A stretch of DNA of 64,000 nucleotides from Pieris napi (GCF_905475465.1 NC_062235.1:2676001-2740000), one strand, 5' to 3'. Positions 1 through 10,820 are shown, numbered from the stretch's first letter. Numbers and translations: made by a program. The notes: generated from the letters alone by a model not told the origin.

Positions 1-3000
1 GTGTTCTGGATAAGAATTAAGAGGTGCTCCTGTCAGAAAATGACCTGGAGAGAGGTAATTGAGGTCATTTGGGTCGGCAGTAACTGCGGTGAGCGGTCTA
101 GAATTAAGAACGCCCTCTATTTCTACTAGAACAGTATTGAGTTGCTCATACGTGAGTAACGCCTTGCCTACTACACGTTTCAAGTGATATTTCACGCTTT
201 TTACACCGCTTTCCCAAAGTCCACCAAATATCGGGCTGTAACTAGGTATAAAGTGGAAATTGATTCCTCTAGCAGCCGCGAAGGATTGTACTTCGCATTG
301 GTGACTTCGAGAAGCGTGCAAGCGATACAGTTCATCTAATTGGTTCCTTGCCCCTTTGAACGTCGAGCCGTTATCACAGTGGACGTCGCTGGGCAGGTTT
401 CGTCTCGCAATGAATCGTTTAAAGCATGCGAGAAAAGTATCGGTTGTCAAATCTGAGGCTAGCTCTAGATGAATAGCTTTAGTGACAAAACATACAAACA
501 ATACAATGTAACCTTTGCCTATAGTTGGCTTTCGAATGCGGCTATTTTTTACCGAAACTGGCCCAGCGAAGTCAATACCAATTTTTTCAAAGACGCGGCA
601 CGCGTTTACGCGTTGCGTAGGCAAGGAACCCATCAGCTGAGCTGCAGCAGCGGCTTTCAATCTGCAACAGGTTACACATTTGTGAATAATTTTTTTTATT
701 GTTCTTAGACCATCAATGATCCAAAATCTCTGCCTAATAGAGCTTAATAATAGTTTTTGACTGGCATGTAATAGCTTAATGTGTTCATCTTTAATTATCA
801 AGGCTGTTATCATTGATTCCTTTGGCAATATGGCAGGATGTTGGCTAGAGTAGGGGATTGATGCGTTTTGTAAACGTCCGCCTACTCTTATAATGCCATC
901 TTTATCTATGAACGGTGTCAGAGGTTTTAAATTGCTATCTACTCGATTGTGAACTTGTAAAGATTTAATATCACTCGCATAGTATATGTGTTGTTCATTA
1001 TTTATAATTAACATTAGTGCTTTATTTAGCTCTTTGGTTGATAAAAATCCTTTAATTTTGTTGTTTTTGTTAGGATTAATATTTGTACAAAATCTAAGTA
1101 TATAGGCAAGTACACGAGTCATTTTATTAATACTGGAAAATTTCTTTAACTTTTCATATACATCACAATCAATGGCTGTTACTTTGACACATACTGCCCT
1201 TGTAATGTTTTGTTTAAGTTCGGGTAATTGTGTCACTATCTCTGACTTCAAATAAAATTTATAATCTTTATCATATAAGAAGGATGGGCCATACAACCAC
1301 ATGTTATTAGCCTTAAGTTCATTAGGATGAAGGCCTCTACTGAGACAATCTGCAGGATTCTCATCAGTATTTACATATAACCAGTGATAATTATGAGAGA
1401 GCTCTGTTATTACTCTTACTCTATTCGCGACATAGGTCTGTAGTTTCGCGGAATCTATTTTGAGCCATGCTAAAACTATTTGTGAGTCTGAAAATAGGTA
1501 AGTATTATCACATTTTATATTATTGGCACTTAATGCATTGAGTACCTTTACAGTTAATTTCGTAAGAAGCAAGACTGCATTTAATTCTAGCCTGGGAGTA
1601 GTAAGGCTTTTATTTAATGGATTAATTCTAGATTTTGAACATAACAATTGGATGTGTACATTGCCTTGTGTGTCAGTAGAACGCAAATACAAGCAGCAGC
1701 CATATGCAACTGAGGATGCGTCGGCAAAACCTAATAATTGAATGACTACACAATTATTAGCTATGGCACATCGAGGTACACTTAAAGGTTCCATCTGTGA
1801 CAAGTCCCTAACAAATTCTATCCACATCTGACGTATGTCTTGTGGGGGAGGAGAGTCCCAATCTGTATTAGAAGCCCACAGTTTTTGCATGATTACCTTT
1901 GCACGAACAAAAATTGGACCGATTAACCCTAGTGGATCATAGAACTTACTAATATAGCTAAGTATGTCTCTCTTGCTATCATTTACACTAGTGTAAGGTT
2001 CAGGACATGAGCTTGTAAAGGTATCATCATTAATAACGAATTCAATACCTAAAGTTTTTACAGATGTTTCAGTTTTGCTTAAATCAACCTCGCTTTCTTG
2101 GTTGTAATTATTATTTTGTACATTTTTGAGTACTGAGTCACAGTTGGAAGCCCACTTGTGGAGCTGAAATCCTCCCAGAGCAAGTAACTCTACTAATTCA
2201 GTCTGCATTTTTAATAATACTTGCTTGTTATTATTATTAACTAATACATCGTCGACGTAGGTGTTATTAATTAAAATAGAGGATGCTAATGGAAATTGTT
2301 CCTTATATCTATTGGCAAGTTCAATCAGGCAACGAGTGGCTAAATAAGATGACGACTTTAGACCATAAGTGACAGTAGACAGCTGTATGCACTTGATGTC
2401 TTCATCTGGTGATTCGCGCCATAATATGTTTTGAAGTGAACGTTGACTAGGATCTAATCTAATGCACCTAAACATCCTACGTATATCGCAGATAAAGAAA
2501 AAGGTTCCTAATCTGAAAGCTATAAGTGTTTCTAATAAATCTTTCTGTACTACAGGGCCATTGAGTAACAGATCGTTCAATGAAATTCTTTTGTTCGTAC
2601 GCATTGAGCCGTCGAATACTGCTCTTAATTTTGTAGAACGAGCATTCTCTTTAATTACAGCATGGTGAGGGAGAAAGTAAATAGGATCTTTCGATAAATT
2701 ATAGCTATTTATATTAATGTACTCACCATGATTTAATTCAATATATTCATCGATAAACTTTTTGTATTCGTGGAAAAGGTTTGTGTTTTTATGTAATTTC
2801 TTTTCCAAATTAAGAAATCGTTTATAGGCTAAGTGAAATGATTCTCCCAGTTCTAAGTTTATTTGATGTAACGGGACTTTAATAGGCATCGAAACTTGAA
2901 ATGTATTATTCTCAAGCTTTGTAGTCTCATTAAAAAACTTTTCACAATACTCTTGTTCAGGTAATTGCTCGGGGAAGATTTCAGACACTCGCTCAGTTTC

Positions 3001-4809
3001 CCAAAATGCACTCAATGACTCATTTAAATTGCTATCACACTCCTGACAAAATAAAGATATAACCTGCTTACTGTTGGCAGTGTCATAGGCACTGCGTCCC
3101 GCTACTATGTGCCCAAATGATGTGTGAATTATAGATGGTTGCTCGGAGAATGTTGTGCCTGTTTTTGCAGGACCCTCGTTACTTATTGACTCATGGAGTG
3201 GCAACAGGGCCTGGAAAAAGACATCAGCTCCTAACAATACATGCACATCACCAGGCATATTAAAGGTAGCGTCAGCTAGATTGCAGTTAGCAGGAAAAGT
3301 TAGATTGGAAGTGTCGATAGGTGCTTGAGGCAACTTTGTGGTTATCGTTTTAACAATATGACAATTAACATTGACCTTATATGGATATACTATAGAGTGT
3401 ACATCAAGGTTTATTTGCAAGTTAACTGTTTGCTCAGTGTTGGTAATGCCAATTATAATTGATGCATTGTTGTCGGGAACCTTGCCTAATATAAGGGCAA
3501 GTTTCTCAGTGATGAATGATACTTGTGAGGCACTGTCCAATAGTGCTCGTGCGTAAATAATCGTGCCTGTCTGGGAAATAAGCTTAACTCTAGCAGTAGG
3601 CAAAAGCACTTGTCCCCGAGGAGCGCTCGATAACAAACTGACAGATGGGCTCGATGGCTGTTGATCTGTTTGATGCAGTAATGTGTTATGAGGCTTTTTG
3701 CATTCACCACACTTAAAATGATATTTACAGTTGCGTTTATGGAAAGACAGACATATTTTGCACAGCTTATTTGCTAATACAAACTCTAGACGTTTTGTGG
3801 GTGCTGCCATTTTAAAATTTGGACATTGGAAAAGCTTGTGCGGAGACTTACAATAGGTGCAGGAGGTAGAAGCAGGTGCAGTTACTGCAATACTAGTCAA
3901 CCGTTGGGGTTGAGGTTGCTTGTTGGGAACGGAGTCGTTTTCCAATGACAATGCTCGACGTTCCAGGTAACCTAAAAGCTCCCCTACTGTGGGTAAACAC
4001 TTGTTGTCTCTCTCCATCTGGAATGCAGAGCGTGTAAGGTTGTCTAACTTCCTCACTAGAACACACACAAGCAAGCTGCTCCAGCTGTCGACAGGCTCCT
4101 CGAGGTTTTTTAAAGCTGCGAGTGTCTGTTTAACGTCTGAAATTAGTTTACGGATTGTGTTAGGAGTAGAACGAGTAATGGGTTGCAAATCTAACAGTGT
4201 ATGTATGTGTTCGTGTATGATTTTAGTTTTAATATCATATCTCTCTTTAAGTAATTTTATTGCTTCAGCATAACTATCGTCCTCTAATGGGAGGTTTTTA
4301 ATTAAAGCTGCTGGCTCGTCACTTAGAAAACCTTTAAGATAATATAGCTTTTGAACAGGTGAGAGAGACTCATCTTTGTCAATCATTGCGCTGAAAAGGT
4401 TTATAAACGAGTAATACTCTGTATATTTGCCAGTGAATGTTGACATGACTATGTTAGGTAATTGAAGCTTTGACCTAATGCTCGAAGTTTGCTTACAATC
4501 TGAGTCGTTAAGCGTCTCATTTTTAGTGTTCAAATTGTGTTTTTTGATTGTCTTATCGATATTAGAGAGAATGTCGAAGTATATTTCTTCGATTTTACTA
4601 AAATCCTCCGGATCTTCAGGATTTTGTGCACATATTTGGATACAAGCATCGCTATATTCTTGAAAAACGCTGACGACCCTATCTCTTACAACTATAAGTC
4701 GTTCTAGCGAGCGTGATTGCAACTCACCTGACAATAGTGCATTATGAATTTTAGTAATAGACATCTTTGCATAACCCCTTTTTGCAATATTAACTTTTGT
4801 GTCGGCCAT
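1..4809 (-). CDS. BEL/Pao LTR retrotransposon gag-pol polyprotein (3' end beyond window)
   Basis: Retrotransposon polyprotein supplying capsid, protease, reverse transcriptase, RNase H and integrase. Read from the ATG at 4809-4807, the frame runs 1603 codons to position 1; I walked every codon and found no stop, so this copy is intact as far as visible. Gag-like N-terminus, then a CX2CX3HX4C knuckle from about residue 317 (CTYCKSPHKLFQC) followed by a Cys/His-rich stretch. Pao-type aspartic protease motif LLDSASQ with Asp425. RT has Asp775 (FICDIRRMF) and YVDD at 851-854. RNase H has GFADAS (Asp1030) and FSDSQ. Integrase has an H-x4-H-x29-C-x2-C zinc finger (His1343, His1348, Cys1378, Cys1381) and a catalytic Asp1413, Asp1479 (HCDNGS), Glu1533 (LWESG). 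The domain order PR-RT-RH-IN and the protein style are those of the BEL/Pao superfamily. The remaining C-terminus and the 3' LTR lie outside the window. Small + strand ORFs here are antisense shadows. Confidence 0.95.
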   Translation of the reverse strand, partial: MADTKVNIAKRGYAKMSITKIHNALLSGELQSRSLERLIVVRDRVVSVFQEYSDACIQICAQNPEDPEDFSKIEEIYFDILSNIDKTIKKHNLNTKNETLNDSDCKQTSSIRSKLQLPNIVMSTFTGKYTEYYSFINLFSAMIDKDESLSPVQKLYYLKGFLSDEPAALIKNLPLEDDSYAEAIKLLKERYDIKTKIIHEHIHTLLDLQPITRSTPNTIRKLISDVKQTLAALKNLEEPVDSWSSLLVCVLVRKLDNLTRSAFQMERDNKCLPTVGELLGYLERRALSLENDSVPNKQPQPQRLTSIAVTAPASTSCTYCKSPHKLFQCPNFKMAAPTKRLEFVLANKLCKICLSFHKRNCKYHFKCGECKKPHNTLLHQTDQQPSSPSVSLLSSAPRGQVLLPTARVKLISQTGTIIYARALLDSASQVSFITEKLALILGKVPDNNASIIIGITNTEQTVNLQINLDVHSIVYPYKVNVNCHIVKTITTKLPQAPIDTSNLTFPANCNLADATFNMPGDVHVLLGADVFFQALLPLHESISNEGPAKTGTTFSEQPSIIHTSFGHIVAGRSAYDTANSKQVISLFCQECDSNLNESLSAFWETERVSEIFPEQLPEQEYCEKFFNETTKLENNTFQVSMPIKVPLHQINLELGESFHLAYKRFLNLEKKLHKNTNLFHEYKKFIDEYIELNHGEYININSYNLSKDPIYFLPHHAVIKENARSTKLRAVFDGSMRTNKRISLNDLLLNGPVVQKDLLETLIAFRLGTFFFICDIRRMFRCIRLDPSQRSLQNILWRESPDEDIKCIQLSTVTYGLKSSSYLATRCLIELANRYKEQFPLASSILINNTYVDDVLVNNNNKQVLLKMQTELVELLALGGFQLHKWASNCDSVLKNVQNNNYNQESEVDLSKTETSVKTLGIEFVINDDTFTSSCPEPYTSVNDSKRDILSYISKFYDPLGLIGPIFVRAKVIMQKLWASNTDWDSPPPQDIRQMWIEFVRDLSQMEPLSVPRCAIANNCVVIQLLGFADASSVAYGCCLYLRSTDTQGNVHIQLLCSKSRINPLNKSLTTPRLELNAVLLLTKLTVKVLNALSANNIKCDNTYLFSDSQIVLAWLKIDSAKLQTYVANRVRVITELSHNYHWLYVNTDENPADCLSRGLHPNELKANNMWLYGPSFLYDKDYKFYLKSEIVTQLPELKQNITRAVCVKVTAIDCDVYEKLKKFSSINKMTRVLAYILRFCTNINPNKNNKIKGFLSTKELNKALMLIINNEQHIYYASDIKSLQVHNRVDSNLKPLTPFIDKDGIIRVGGRLQNASIPYSSQHPAILPKESMITALIIKDEHIKLLHASQKLLLSSIRQRFWIIDGLRTIKKIIHKCVTCCRLKAAAAAQLMGSLPTQRVNACRVFEKIGIDFAGPVSVKNSRIRKPTIGKGYIVLFVCFVTKAIHLELASDLTTDTFLACFKRFIARRNLPSDVHCDNGSTFKGARNQLDELYRLHASRSHQCEVQSFAAARGINFHFIPSYSPIFGGLWESGVKSVKYHLKRVVGKALLTYEQLNTVLVEIEGVLNSRPLTAVTADPNDLNYLSPGHFLTGAPLNSYPEH

Positions 4810-5493
4810 GTTCACTAATAGGGCAATATATTGCTAGCTTTCCTAATGTTAGTTAACACTTGAACCGAAAAAATACTTAAAACTATGTGTATTTTGTTAC
4901 AAGTAATTAGTAATTAGTACTAAAATCAAAATGGTGGAGTTAAATGACGCTTGATGCTTGCTTACGCGCAGTACGAACGTTGTCGGCGACCGCGTCGTTT
5001 GCTAGTTGCTACGGTGAGGCGCGCAGTGATTGGCTACTGGTTGATTGCACTCGTACGTGATTCGTCGGTTTCGGCGCTCGTATGCTGTGGTGCCAACTGA
5101 AGGAAGTGAATCGCAGTTGACATTGACAGACAGCTATTGTGTTTATCGACTCGCTCTTTCCGGTCCGGCTTCGCTTGTTTGTTTGATTGATGTGCTCCTT
5201 CCTCTTTGTCTTTGGTAGTATATTGAAGACTTTGTGAGGGCTTCGTAATAAAGATGGCGGGCGTATGTAATAAAGATGAGTTGGTAACTAACTTGATGTT
5301 GATGCTTTTTCTTTCTACGGATACCTCTGCGTCCTGGGTTCTGCGTTGTAGCTTCTTGCTGCCCTCTCGGGAGAATTCTTAAAGGCGAAGACGGCTCGCG
5401 GGAGAATTCTTTAACGTAGACGGCACGTGCAGACAAGGCGATGGCGCATCATAGAAGGACCATTATGTAGGGCACTAGTGTAAATACCCAACA
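4810..5493 (-). mobile_element. Probable 5' LTR and leader of the BEL/Pao element
   Basis: The stretch upstream of the gag-pol ATG is less AT-rich than its surroundings and has no gene of its own. On the - strand it would begin at about 5493 with TGTTGGGTATTTACACTAG, a TG start typical of LTRs. A possible tRNA primer-binding site begins with TGGCACCACAG at about 5090, which would put the LTR at roughly 400 bp and the untranslated leader at roughly 280 bp. The partner LTR is outside the window, so neither boundary nor the 5-bp target duplication can be verified. A 97-codon ORF at 5143-5436 (-) lies inside this region and looks incidental. Confidence 0.6.
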
Positions 5494-5720
5494 CACACGG
5501 TTATTCCAGTGGTAGAGCGTGGACTGTATTTAATTGTTTGCAGATGAGGTCAGGCGTAGAAAAAAACTATTATATTAACACACCACTAACCACTTTATTT
5601 GAGCACACTTTTACAAGAACGAATGGAAAACGGAAGGAAGTGAAAAACCATAGACAAATAAATTATACAACATAGAAAAATTACAGATAACAAAAAATAA
5701 ACTATATTATGTTGCCAACA
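5494..5720. other. Unassigned AT-rich spacer
   Basis: No gene, RNA or recognised repeat. It flanks the presumed outer end of the BEL/Pao LTR. Confidence 0.5.
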
Positions 5721-5818
5721 AGACTTACTGAATATGCATAAAATTTATAAGAATCGGTCAAGCCGTTTCGGAGGAGTATGGGAACGAACATTGTGACACG
5801 AGAATTTTATATATTAGA
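5721..5818 (-). mobile_element. Helitron 5'-end fragment (family A)
   Basis: On the - strand this starts TCTAATATATAAAATTCTCG, preceded by A, and continues through the conserved 'CCGAAACGGCTTGACCGATT' block shared with the copies at 6422-6706 and 52183-52501. It stops after about 98 bp, so only the 5' end is present. The A|TC junction is the one expected for Helitrons. It is followed at 5819-5870 by a short duplicated 'atcatgacatc' stretch. Confidence 0.7.
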
Positions 5819-6421
5819 TACATCAATAAATCATCATGACATCTAATATATAAATCATCATGACATCATTATGACGTTGAATTATATAATTATTTCACGT
5901 TGGTTTTTAGGATATCAAAAATAAAACATTTTCTGAACGATGAAAGAGGATATTAAAACCGCACGGAATAATAAGCAAGGTATGATTCCACAATAGATTT
6001 AATATTGAAAATAAATAAATACATTAGGTATCATTAGCGGCTCGCTTAAACCAGTTCCCTTCATTAACTCGACCTCTAATGAGATTAAATTATTTGCTTT
6101 GCCTATTTTGTACACATGTGACATTTCTAACCATAAACCAATTAGCATTGTATTTTTAAAGCCTGATTTATAATACGTTATTGAGAATTCATCTGTCTAA
6201 AAATTATAAATAAGCAGATTATAGATTACGGTGGCGCAAAGTTGTTTTAAAATAAAATTAACCACAGAAAAAATATAATAACAAGCGGCCTATGGCTGGA
6301 TTTTACATATAGTGTTCTATGAAACTGTAGCATTCGTAGCATTAACGATTCGTTGAAACAGACGACGCGTTAAAATTTATATTATTAAACAATATTTGGC
6401 GCTTGAAGACGAGTTTACCAA
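5819..6421. other. AT-rich intergenic stretch, no feature seen
   Basis: Unique AT-rich sequence with no credible ORF on either strand. Only the short tandem similarity 'aatcatcatgacatc' just after the Helitron fragment is noticeable. Confidence 0.5.
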
Positions 6422-6706
6422 TCTAATATATAAAATTCTTGTGTCGCGGTGTTTGTAGTTAAATTAACGGCTTGACCGATTCTCATGAAATTTTGTGTGC
6501 TTATTGGGTATGTCTGAGAATCGGACAACATCTATTTTTCATCCCCTAAATGTTAAGGGTAGTCCACCCCTAAATTATTATATTTTAATTTATGATACAG
6601 CATTAAAAATACATACAACCCCTAATTTTCACCCCTCTACGATCAACCCCTATTTTTTTATTATAAATGATATACATGGCAAAACGACGTTTGCCAGGTC
6701 AGTTAG
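6422..6706 (+). mobile_element. Short non-autonomous Helitron, apparently full length (family A)
   Basis: It begins TCTAATATATAAAATTC directly after an A and ends TTAG directly before a T, matching A|T insertion with no target duplication. Eleven bases before the 3' end is an 18-nt near-palindrome (GGCAAAACGACGTTTGCC), the subterminal hairpin expected of a Helitron 3' end. It encodes nothing and must be mobilised in trans. Related copies: 5721-5818, 8772-9046 and 52183-52501, all on the other strand. The terminal TTAG instead of CTAG is a single-base divergence. A 73-codon ORF inside it is not a gene. Confidence 0.85.
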
Positions 6707-7084
6707 TATTTTATAAAATCAAAGACATAACACTCCCAAATCTTTGAAATACCATCGTCGCGTTGAATTCGTTAAAACATTGAATAAAAAACGGATGCCA
6801 AGGAAATAGCTGAAATTTTTCAAGCAAGAGTTTAGACGAGATAGGGGGTATCCGATGTCCGCTCCGGGAAATAATACCATTTCCGATGAGGCCCCGGCGG
6901 GCGTCGACAACGAGATTAGGGAAAAACGGGAATTTAATAACACCCGAACACGTCTCAGGACAAATAAACAGACCGACAGACCGTTACACATCATGCGCAC
7001 ATTTTTGCTTACGTGAAATGTAAGCAATATATTATTTAAGGGGGTTAAATATCAGAAGGTTTATACATAATATAACGAGGTAAA
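6707..7084. other. Unique stretch with a GC-richer core, function unknown
   Basis: Positions 6840-6990 are clearly richer in GC and CpG than their surroundings. The 102-codon - strand ORF here has no recognisable motif and I do not call it a gene. No splice-site-bounded exon could be supported. Confidence 0.35.
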
Positions 7085-7364
7085 TAAGTAGCTTTAGTAT
7101 TGTCTTTAATAAACATAACTTTTACACATTTAAAGAAAACACTTTTAACCGGATTAAAGTTATGTATTATTATAAAATTAAAAAAATCCGACGTTTCGCG
7201 TGCTTTACAGCGTGCGTGGTCACGGTGACTGAAGAGGTGTTGAATGTCAAATAGTATCACAGCTGTAGAAAAAGTTGAATTATCTGTATTTAAAATAATT
7301 ATAATTTTACAATAATACATAACTTTAATCCGGTAAAAAAGTATTTTCTTTAAGTAGCTTTAGT
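7085..7364. mobile_element. MITE-like element with ~45-bp inverted repeats inside a 14-bp direct repeat
   Basis: The left arm from 7130 and the right arm ending at 7353 are inverted copies: both read TTAAAGAAAA, then CCGGATTAAAGTTATGTATT, when viewed from their own end. The intervening DNA carries the 'TTTCGCGTGCTTTACAGCG' block. A perfect 14-bp direct repeat, TAAGTAGCTTTAGT, sits at 7085-7098 and 7351-7364. It could be the target duplication if the true element is 7099-7350, although the inverted arms are then offset by about 30 bp on the left. There is no coding capacity beyond a 91-codon incidental ORF. Confidence 0.65.
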
Positions 7365-8771
7365 TAAAGTTAAGTTTTTTCTTTTTTTTTGGAGAGTGCT
7401 TTTTTATAAATATGCTATAAAGATTCTACTTCATAAAAAAGACCGTGCTTGTCTGTTTTATTGTGATAAGCACATAGCATTTGATTAATTAATATTATTA
7501 TCAGCTCAACACAGTGGAGGTAATATGATGTATATACATATTATATGAAATAGTATAAGGAAGCCTAAAACTGTGTCTTTAGATGCCTTTTGCTTCCCAA
7601 CGAAATGCTATGTTATATATAAAGAAATGAAACCTTAAATGTTCTAAAGAAAGCACTTCAGAAACGTTTATAAACTTAAAGGGCGCGTGACTTACCAAAG
7701 AGAACGTTGGCTTCACATTTTTGTTGAAATTTTTAGAATTTATTTTGAGATTGAATTGAAGATTTTTATACTGTCGGAAAAAATATTATTTCGCCACCGG
7801 CGTTGAGCCGTAACGAAACTGAAAAATAACATGGTTGAAACAGATTGGTTTGAATGAAATTTTTGAAGATTTTTTCGTGGTTTTTGAATCGCATATGTAC
7901 GTGTACGACTGTAATACATGTACAGTGTACACATAAACATTAAATATGAGATAATTTAAAATCACTAAGATAAAATTATTTCTCGTATTTGTATAATTTG
8001 GTCCTAGTGTTCTGAACAGATTTCATTGGTCATCTTTCTTTGCTTATATAATCACAATACTTGCAATTTAGTGTATCTATTACTGTACATATTTTAAGTA
8101 AAACCTCTTTTACGGCTATATATCTTTATACTTTAGTAATTTCTGACAATGTATGAGAATATTGCTTTTATGTGTGGCTAAAGATAGTCTAAAGAAAATA
8201 TGTAGCCTTATTAAACACCTTTTTAATGTAATGAAAGTACGAAAATCATTTACTTACATAGAACTCAGGGTGAGAGACTTCTTCGCTAATTGTTGTTTTG
8301 CCATAATAGTTATCATAAAAGATAACGAAAATGATTTTACGTGAAACAAATATTTTTCATATATGTGTAACTTAAGTGATGGCCATACAAATGATTTCGC
8401 ATTTACAATTATTAATTTGGTTACTTCATTGAAATAGACAGCAGTATTGCGTGTTTATACGCATTTTATTTCTGTGATAATCGTTTTGTGTCCTCACCTT
8501 TGAGGGCAAGTTAATGCATTCCTTTTAAAGGTTCTTTCGTACTTATATCAATATGTTTTGCATTTTTGATGTTGACAAGCGTATAAGTCGTTTTAAGAGG
8601 AATTATAGATTAAGTTTTTTTTATAGCTTTGTGTGCTTTCTTCTTAATGGCAGCAACTACATCATCAAACGGATTAGCATTTAATTAACAGTAAAACATG
8701 TTGGGGTTGGTAAAGGCACGTGATTTACTTGTCATAATAAAATATTAATGAAACAATTGTAGAGATATATA
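7365..8771. other. Long AT-rich intergenic stretch, nothing recognised
   Basis: Only short chance ORFs (60-66 codons) without motifs and AT-rich sequence with small homopolymer runs. No repeat similarity to other parts of the window was noticed. Confidence 0.5.
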
Positions 8772-9046
8772 CTAGCTGACCGGGCAAAAGTAGTTTTCCC
8801 ATGTATATTATTTGTAGGAAACATTTTTTTTGTTCAATAAAAATAACTATCTACTTTGATAAAAAATAGTGGTTGATATAAGAGGGGTGAAAATTAGGGG
8901 TTTTTGTATGATGTAGCATAAAAAAATAAAAACAAAAATATTTATCTAAAAAATAAATTTGGGGTGGATACCCCTTATCACTAAGGGGGTTGAAATATAT
9001 ATAGTAGCCGATTCTCAGACTTACTGAATATGCATAAAAATTTTAT
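8772..9046 (-). mobile_element. Helitron copy lacking its 5' end (family A)
   Basis: On the - strand the 3' terminus ends ...CCGGTCAGCTAG directly before T, with a degraded hairpin (GGGAAAA...TTTTGCCC) just upstream. The body shares the 'TAAGGGG', 'CACCCC' and 'GATTCTCAGACTTACTGAAT' landmarks with the copy at 6422-6706. The similarity fades near 9046 before the TCTAATATATAAA start, so the 5' end is missing or decayed. Confidence 0.75.
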
Positions 9047-9520
9047 ATATGTATATATAGAGATTTTCCTTGCCCCGAAATTCTGTAAAACTTTACATAC
9101 TCACTAAATAATAATAATTAAACAGTTTTTGTTTTTTAAATAACACAAAATCTTAACTTGATAGAGTTACGAACTTGCATGTACATAAACTTACGTTATA
9201 ATTACAAACTGGTATCGAGAAGCGATTAAACGTACAACTTCGAAACACGAGAATGGGGTAAGGTTAGGAATCTTTACACTGTATGGCTGCCTTTTGACAA
9301 GTCAGGCGCGAGGTCACGCCTTTGCTCTTTCGACTTCTGTTGAAACGTAGCGTTGATGGGACTTCTCGTTTTGCGGGTTTCACTTGGGAATTAGTTTCAC
9401 AATTAGCACGGAACAACCCTTCAATATGCGGTTATTAATACGCGCCTGATACATTTTGCAAGGTTTCAGTTGATTTAAATCAGATTTATGTGAAAGTTGT
9501 GCTCGAATAAACCAATTTAG
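9047..9520. other. Unassigned spacer
   Basis: Unique sequence with a moderately GC-rich patch around 9280-9370. No convincing gene or repeat. Confidence 0.45.
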
Positions 9521-9765
9521 ACGACTCATTGGTCTAGTGGTTAGTACCCCTGACTGCGAATCCATGGGTCCCGGGTTCGATCCCCGGCTGGATAAAAACA
9601 TCGATGTGATGAGCATTGGGTGTTGTGCTTAGGTCTTGGGTGTTTAAATTTATATTTATATGTCTATCTATCTATAGCATGTATGAATATCCGTTGCCTA
9701 GTACCCATAACACAAGCTTCACCAGCTTAGCATGGGACTAGGTCGATTGTTGTGAATTGTTCAAT
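9521..9765 (+). mobile_element. tRNA-headed SINE, family 2
   Basis: The head contains a pol III A-box (TGGTCTAGTGG) and B-box (GGTTCGATCCC) with tRNA-like spacing. It is followed by a non-tRNA body ending near 'CTTAGCATGGGACTAGGTCG'. An inverted copy at 52985-53230 shares the same head and body, including 'ACCCATAACACAAGCTTCACC'-like sequence, which defines the family. It carries no protein and needs LINE machinery in trans. It could be read as a tRNA gene, but the body and the second copy argue against that. Confidence 0.85.
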
Positions 9766-10267
9766 CATGAAAAACGAATGTTGTTCAGCAGCGAGAGACT
9801 TATCAAAGACAGTATTATGTTTTGTTAAATATGTATATGCAATACGCATACAATGTAATGAATTTTCATTTATATGATTAGATTATTAGATTTCATAATT
9901 ACCACACAATTAGTTGTCACCTCATAATTATTGTGATAATATCCTATTCTCTATGTTAACATAGACAATGTCGATGTACGGATATTATCATTTTCGGCGT
10001 TAAACTTAGGGAAAGCGAGTTAGTCCGTTAAACCGCACTTGTCGGGTGCGATGTCAAGTTGCTCCTAGATTAGCGTCGACACTGCCTCCCGGAATATTTA
10101 CATCGGCATACGAAAACTATTCGATCTATTTCCGATTGTCTTCCAAACTTGCTCTTGGATTTATTGGGCTTTATACTCGGCTAAGCTTATTTGAAGTTTC
10201 ATTTGTATCTTAGGATAAGAGTCGAGACTTAGAACAATGTTAAAATGCAAAATGTTTTTGACATTTT
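9766..10267. other. Unassigned spacer
   Basis: AT-rich, then mixed-composition unique sequence; no gene or repeat recognised. Confidence 0.45.
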
Positions 10268-10345
10268 GACATACGCCGGAACACCACCTACCATTTCCGG
10301 TTCGTGTGTCAAAGTCAACATCGACAATTGACACCGTTTAAGCGC
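10268..10345 (+). repeat. Dispersed ~75-bp repeat, copy 1
   Basis: The block from 'TACGCCGGAACACCACC' to 'AAGCGCAAAC' recurs at 51171-51256 in the same orientation. The second copy has about 12 extra bases ('tcatccttcttt') in the middle. No terminal repeats are evident and the parent element is unknown to me. Confidence 0.7.
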
Positions 10346-10548
10346 AAACCGGGATCATAGAATGGATTTCAAAATGCTCCTTTAATATCATACCAGGATT
10401 TATTATATGGTTATGGTGTTGTATTTGCATATGGTTCACATATAGGTTTTGACATGGTATTTGCATATATAATGTGTGTAATAGAATTAAGAAATTCTTT
10501 TATTACGAATTGAAGAATAATAAATATTAATGTCAGTAAAGAAATGTC

Positions 10549-10820
10549 AGAGCAGTGTTTGTCTAGTGGCTTCAGCGTGCGACTTTCATCCCTGAGGTCG
10601 TAGGTTCGATCCCCGGCTGTGCACCAATGGACTTTCTATCTATGTGCGCTTTTAACATTCGCTCGAACGGTGAAGGAAAACATCGTGAGGAAATCGGCTT
10701 GCCTTATACCCAAAAAGCCGACAGCGTGTGTCAGGTATAGGAGGCTGATCACCTACTTGCCTATTAGATATGAAAATTGATCAGACCTAAAAATGTTGTA
10801 GCGCCACTGGTTTTTTTTTT
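10549..10820 (+). mobile_element. tRNA-headed SINE, family 1 (copy 1)
   Basis: Member of the commonest repeat in the window. A tRNA-derived head with A-box (T-GTCTAGTGG) and B-box (GGTTCGATCCC) is followed by 'CTGTGCACCAATGGACTTTC', 'AAAACATCGTGAGGAAA' and a tail 'TTGTAGCGCCACTG'. Nine other copies are listed below. It resembles the tRNA-derived SINEs described from butterflies (Metulj-type), by recognition only. The tail ends in a T-rich run and no clear target duplication was found. Confidence 0.9.

Noticed and set aside
5143..5436. 97-codon - strand ORF with a basic Arg/Lys-rich translation
   Set aside because: It lies wholly in the presumed LTR of the BEL/Pao element, has no motif, and looks like chance in less AT-rich DNA.
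9533..9593. Possible tRNA gene (A-box and B-box present)
   Set aside because: The same head plus a 170-bp non-tRNA body recurs at 52985-53230, so it is a SINE; the stems do not form a full cloverleaf.
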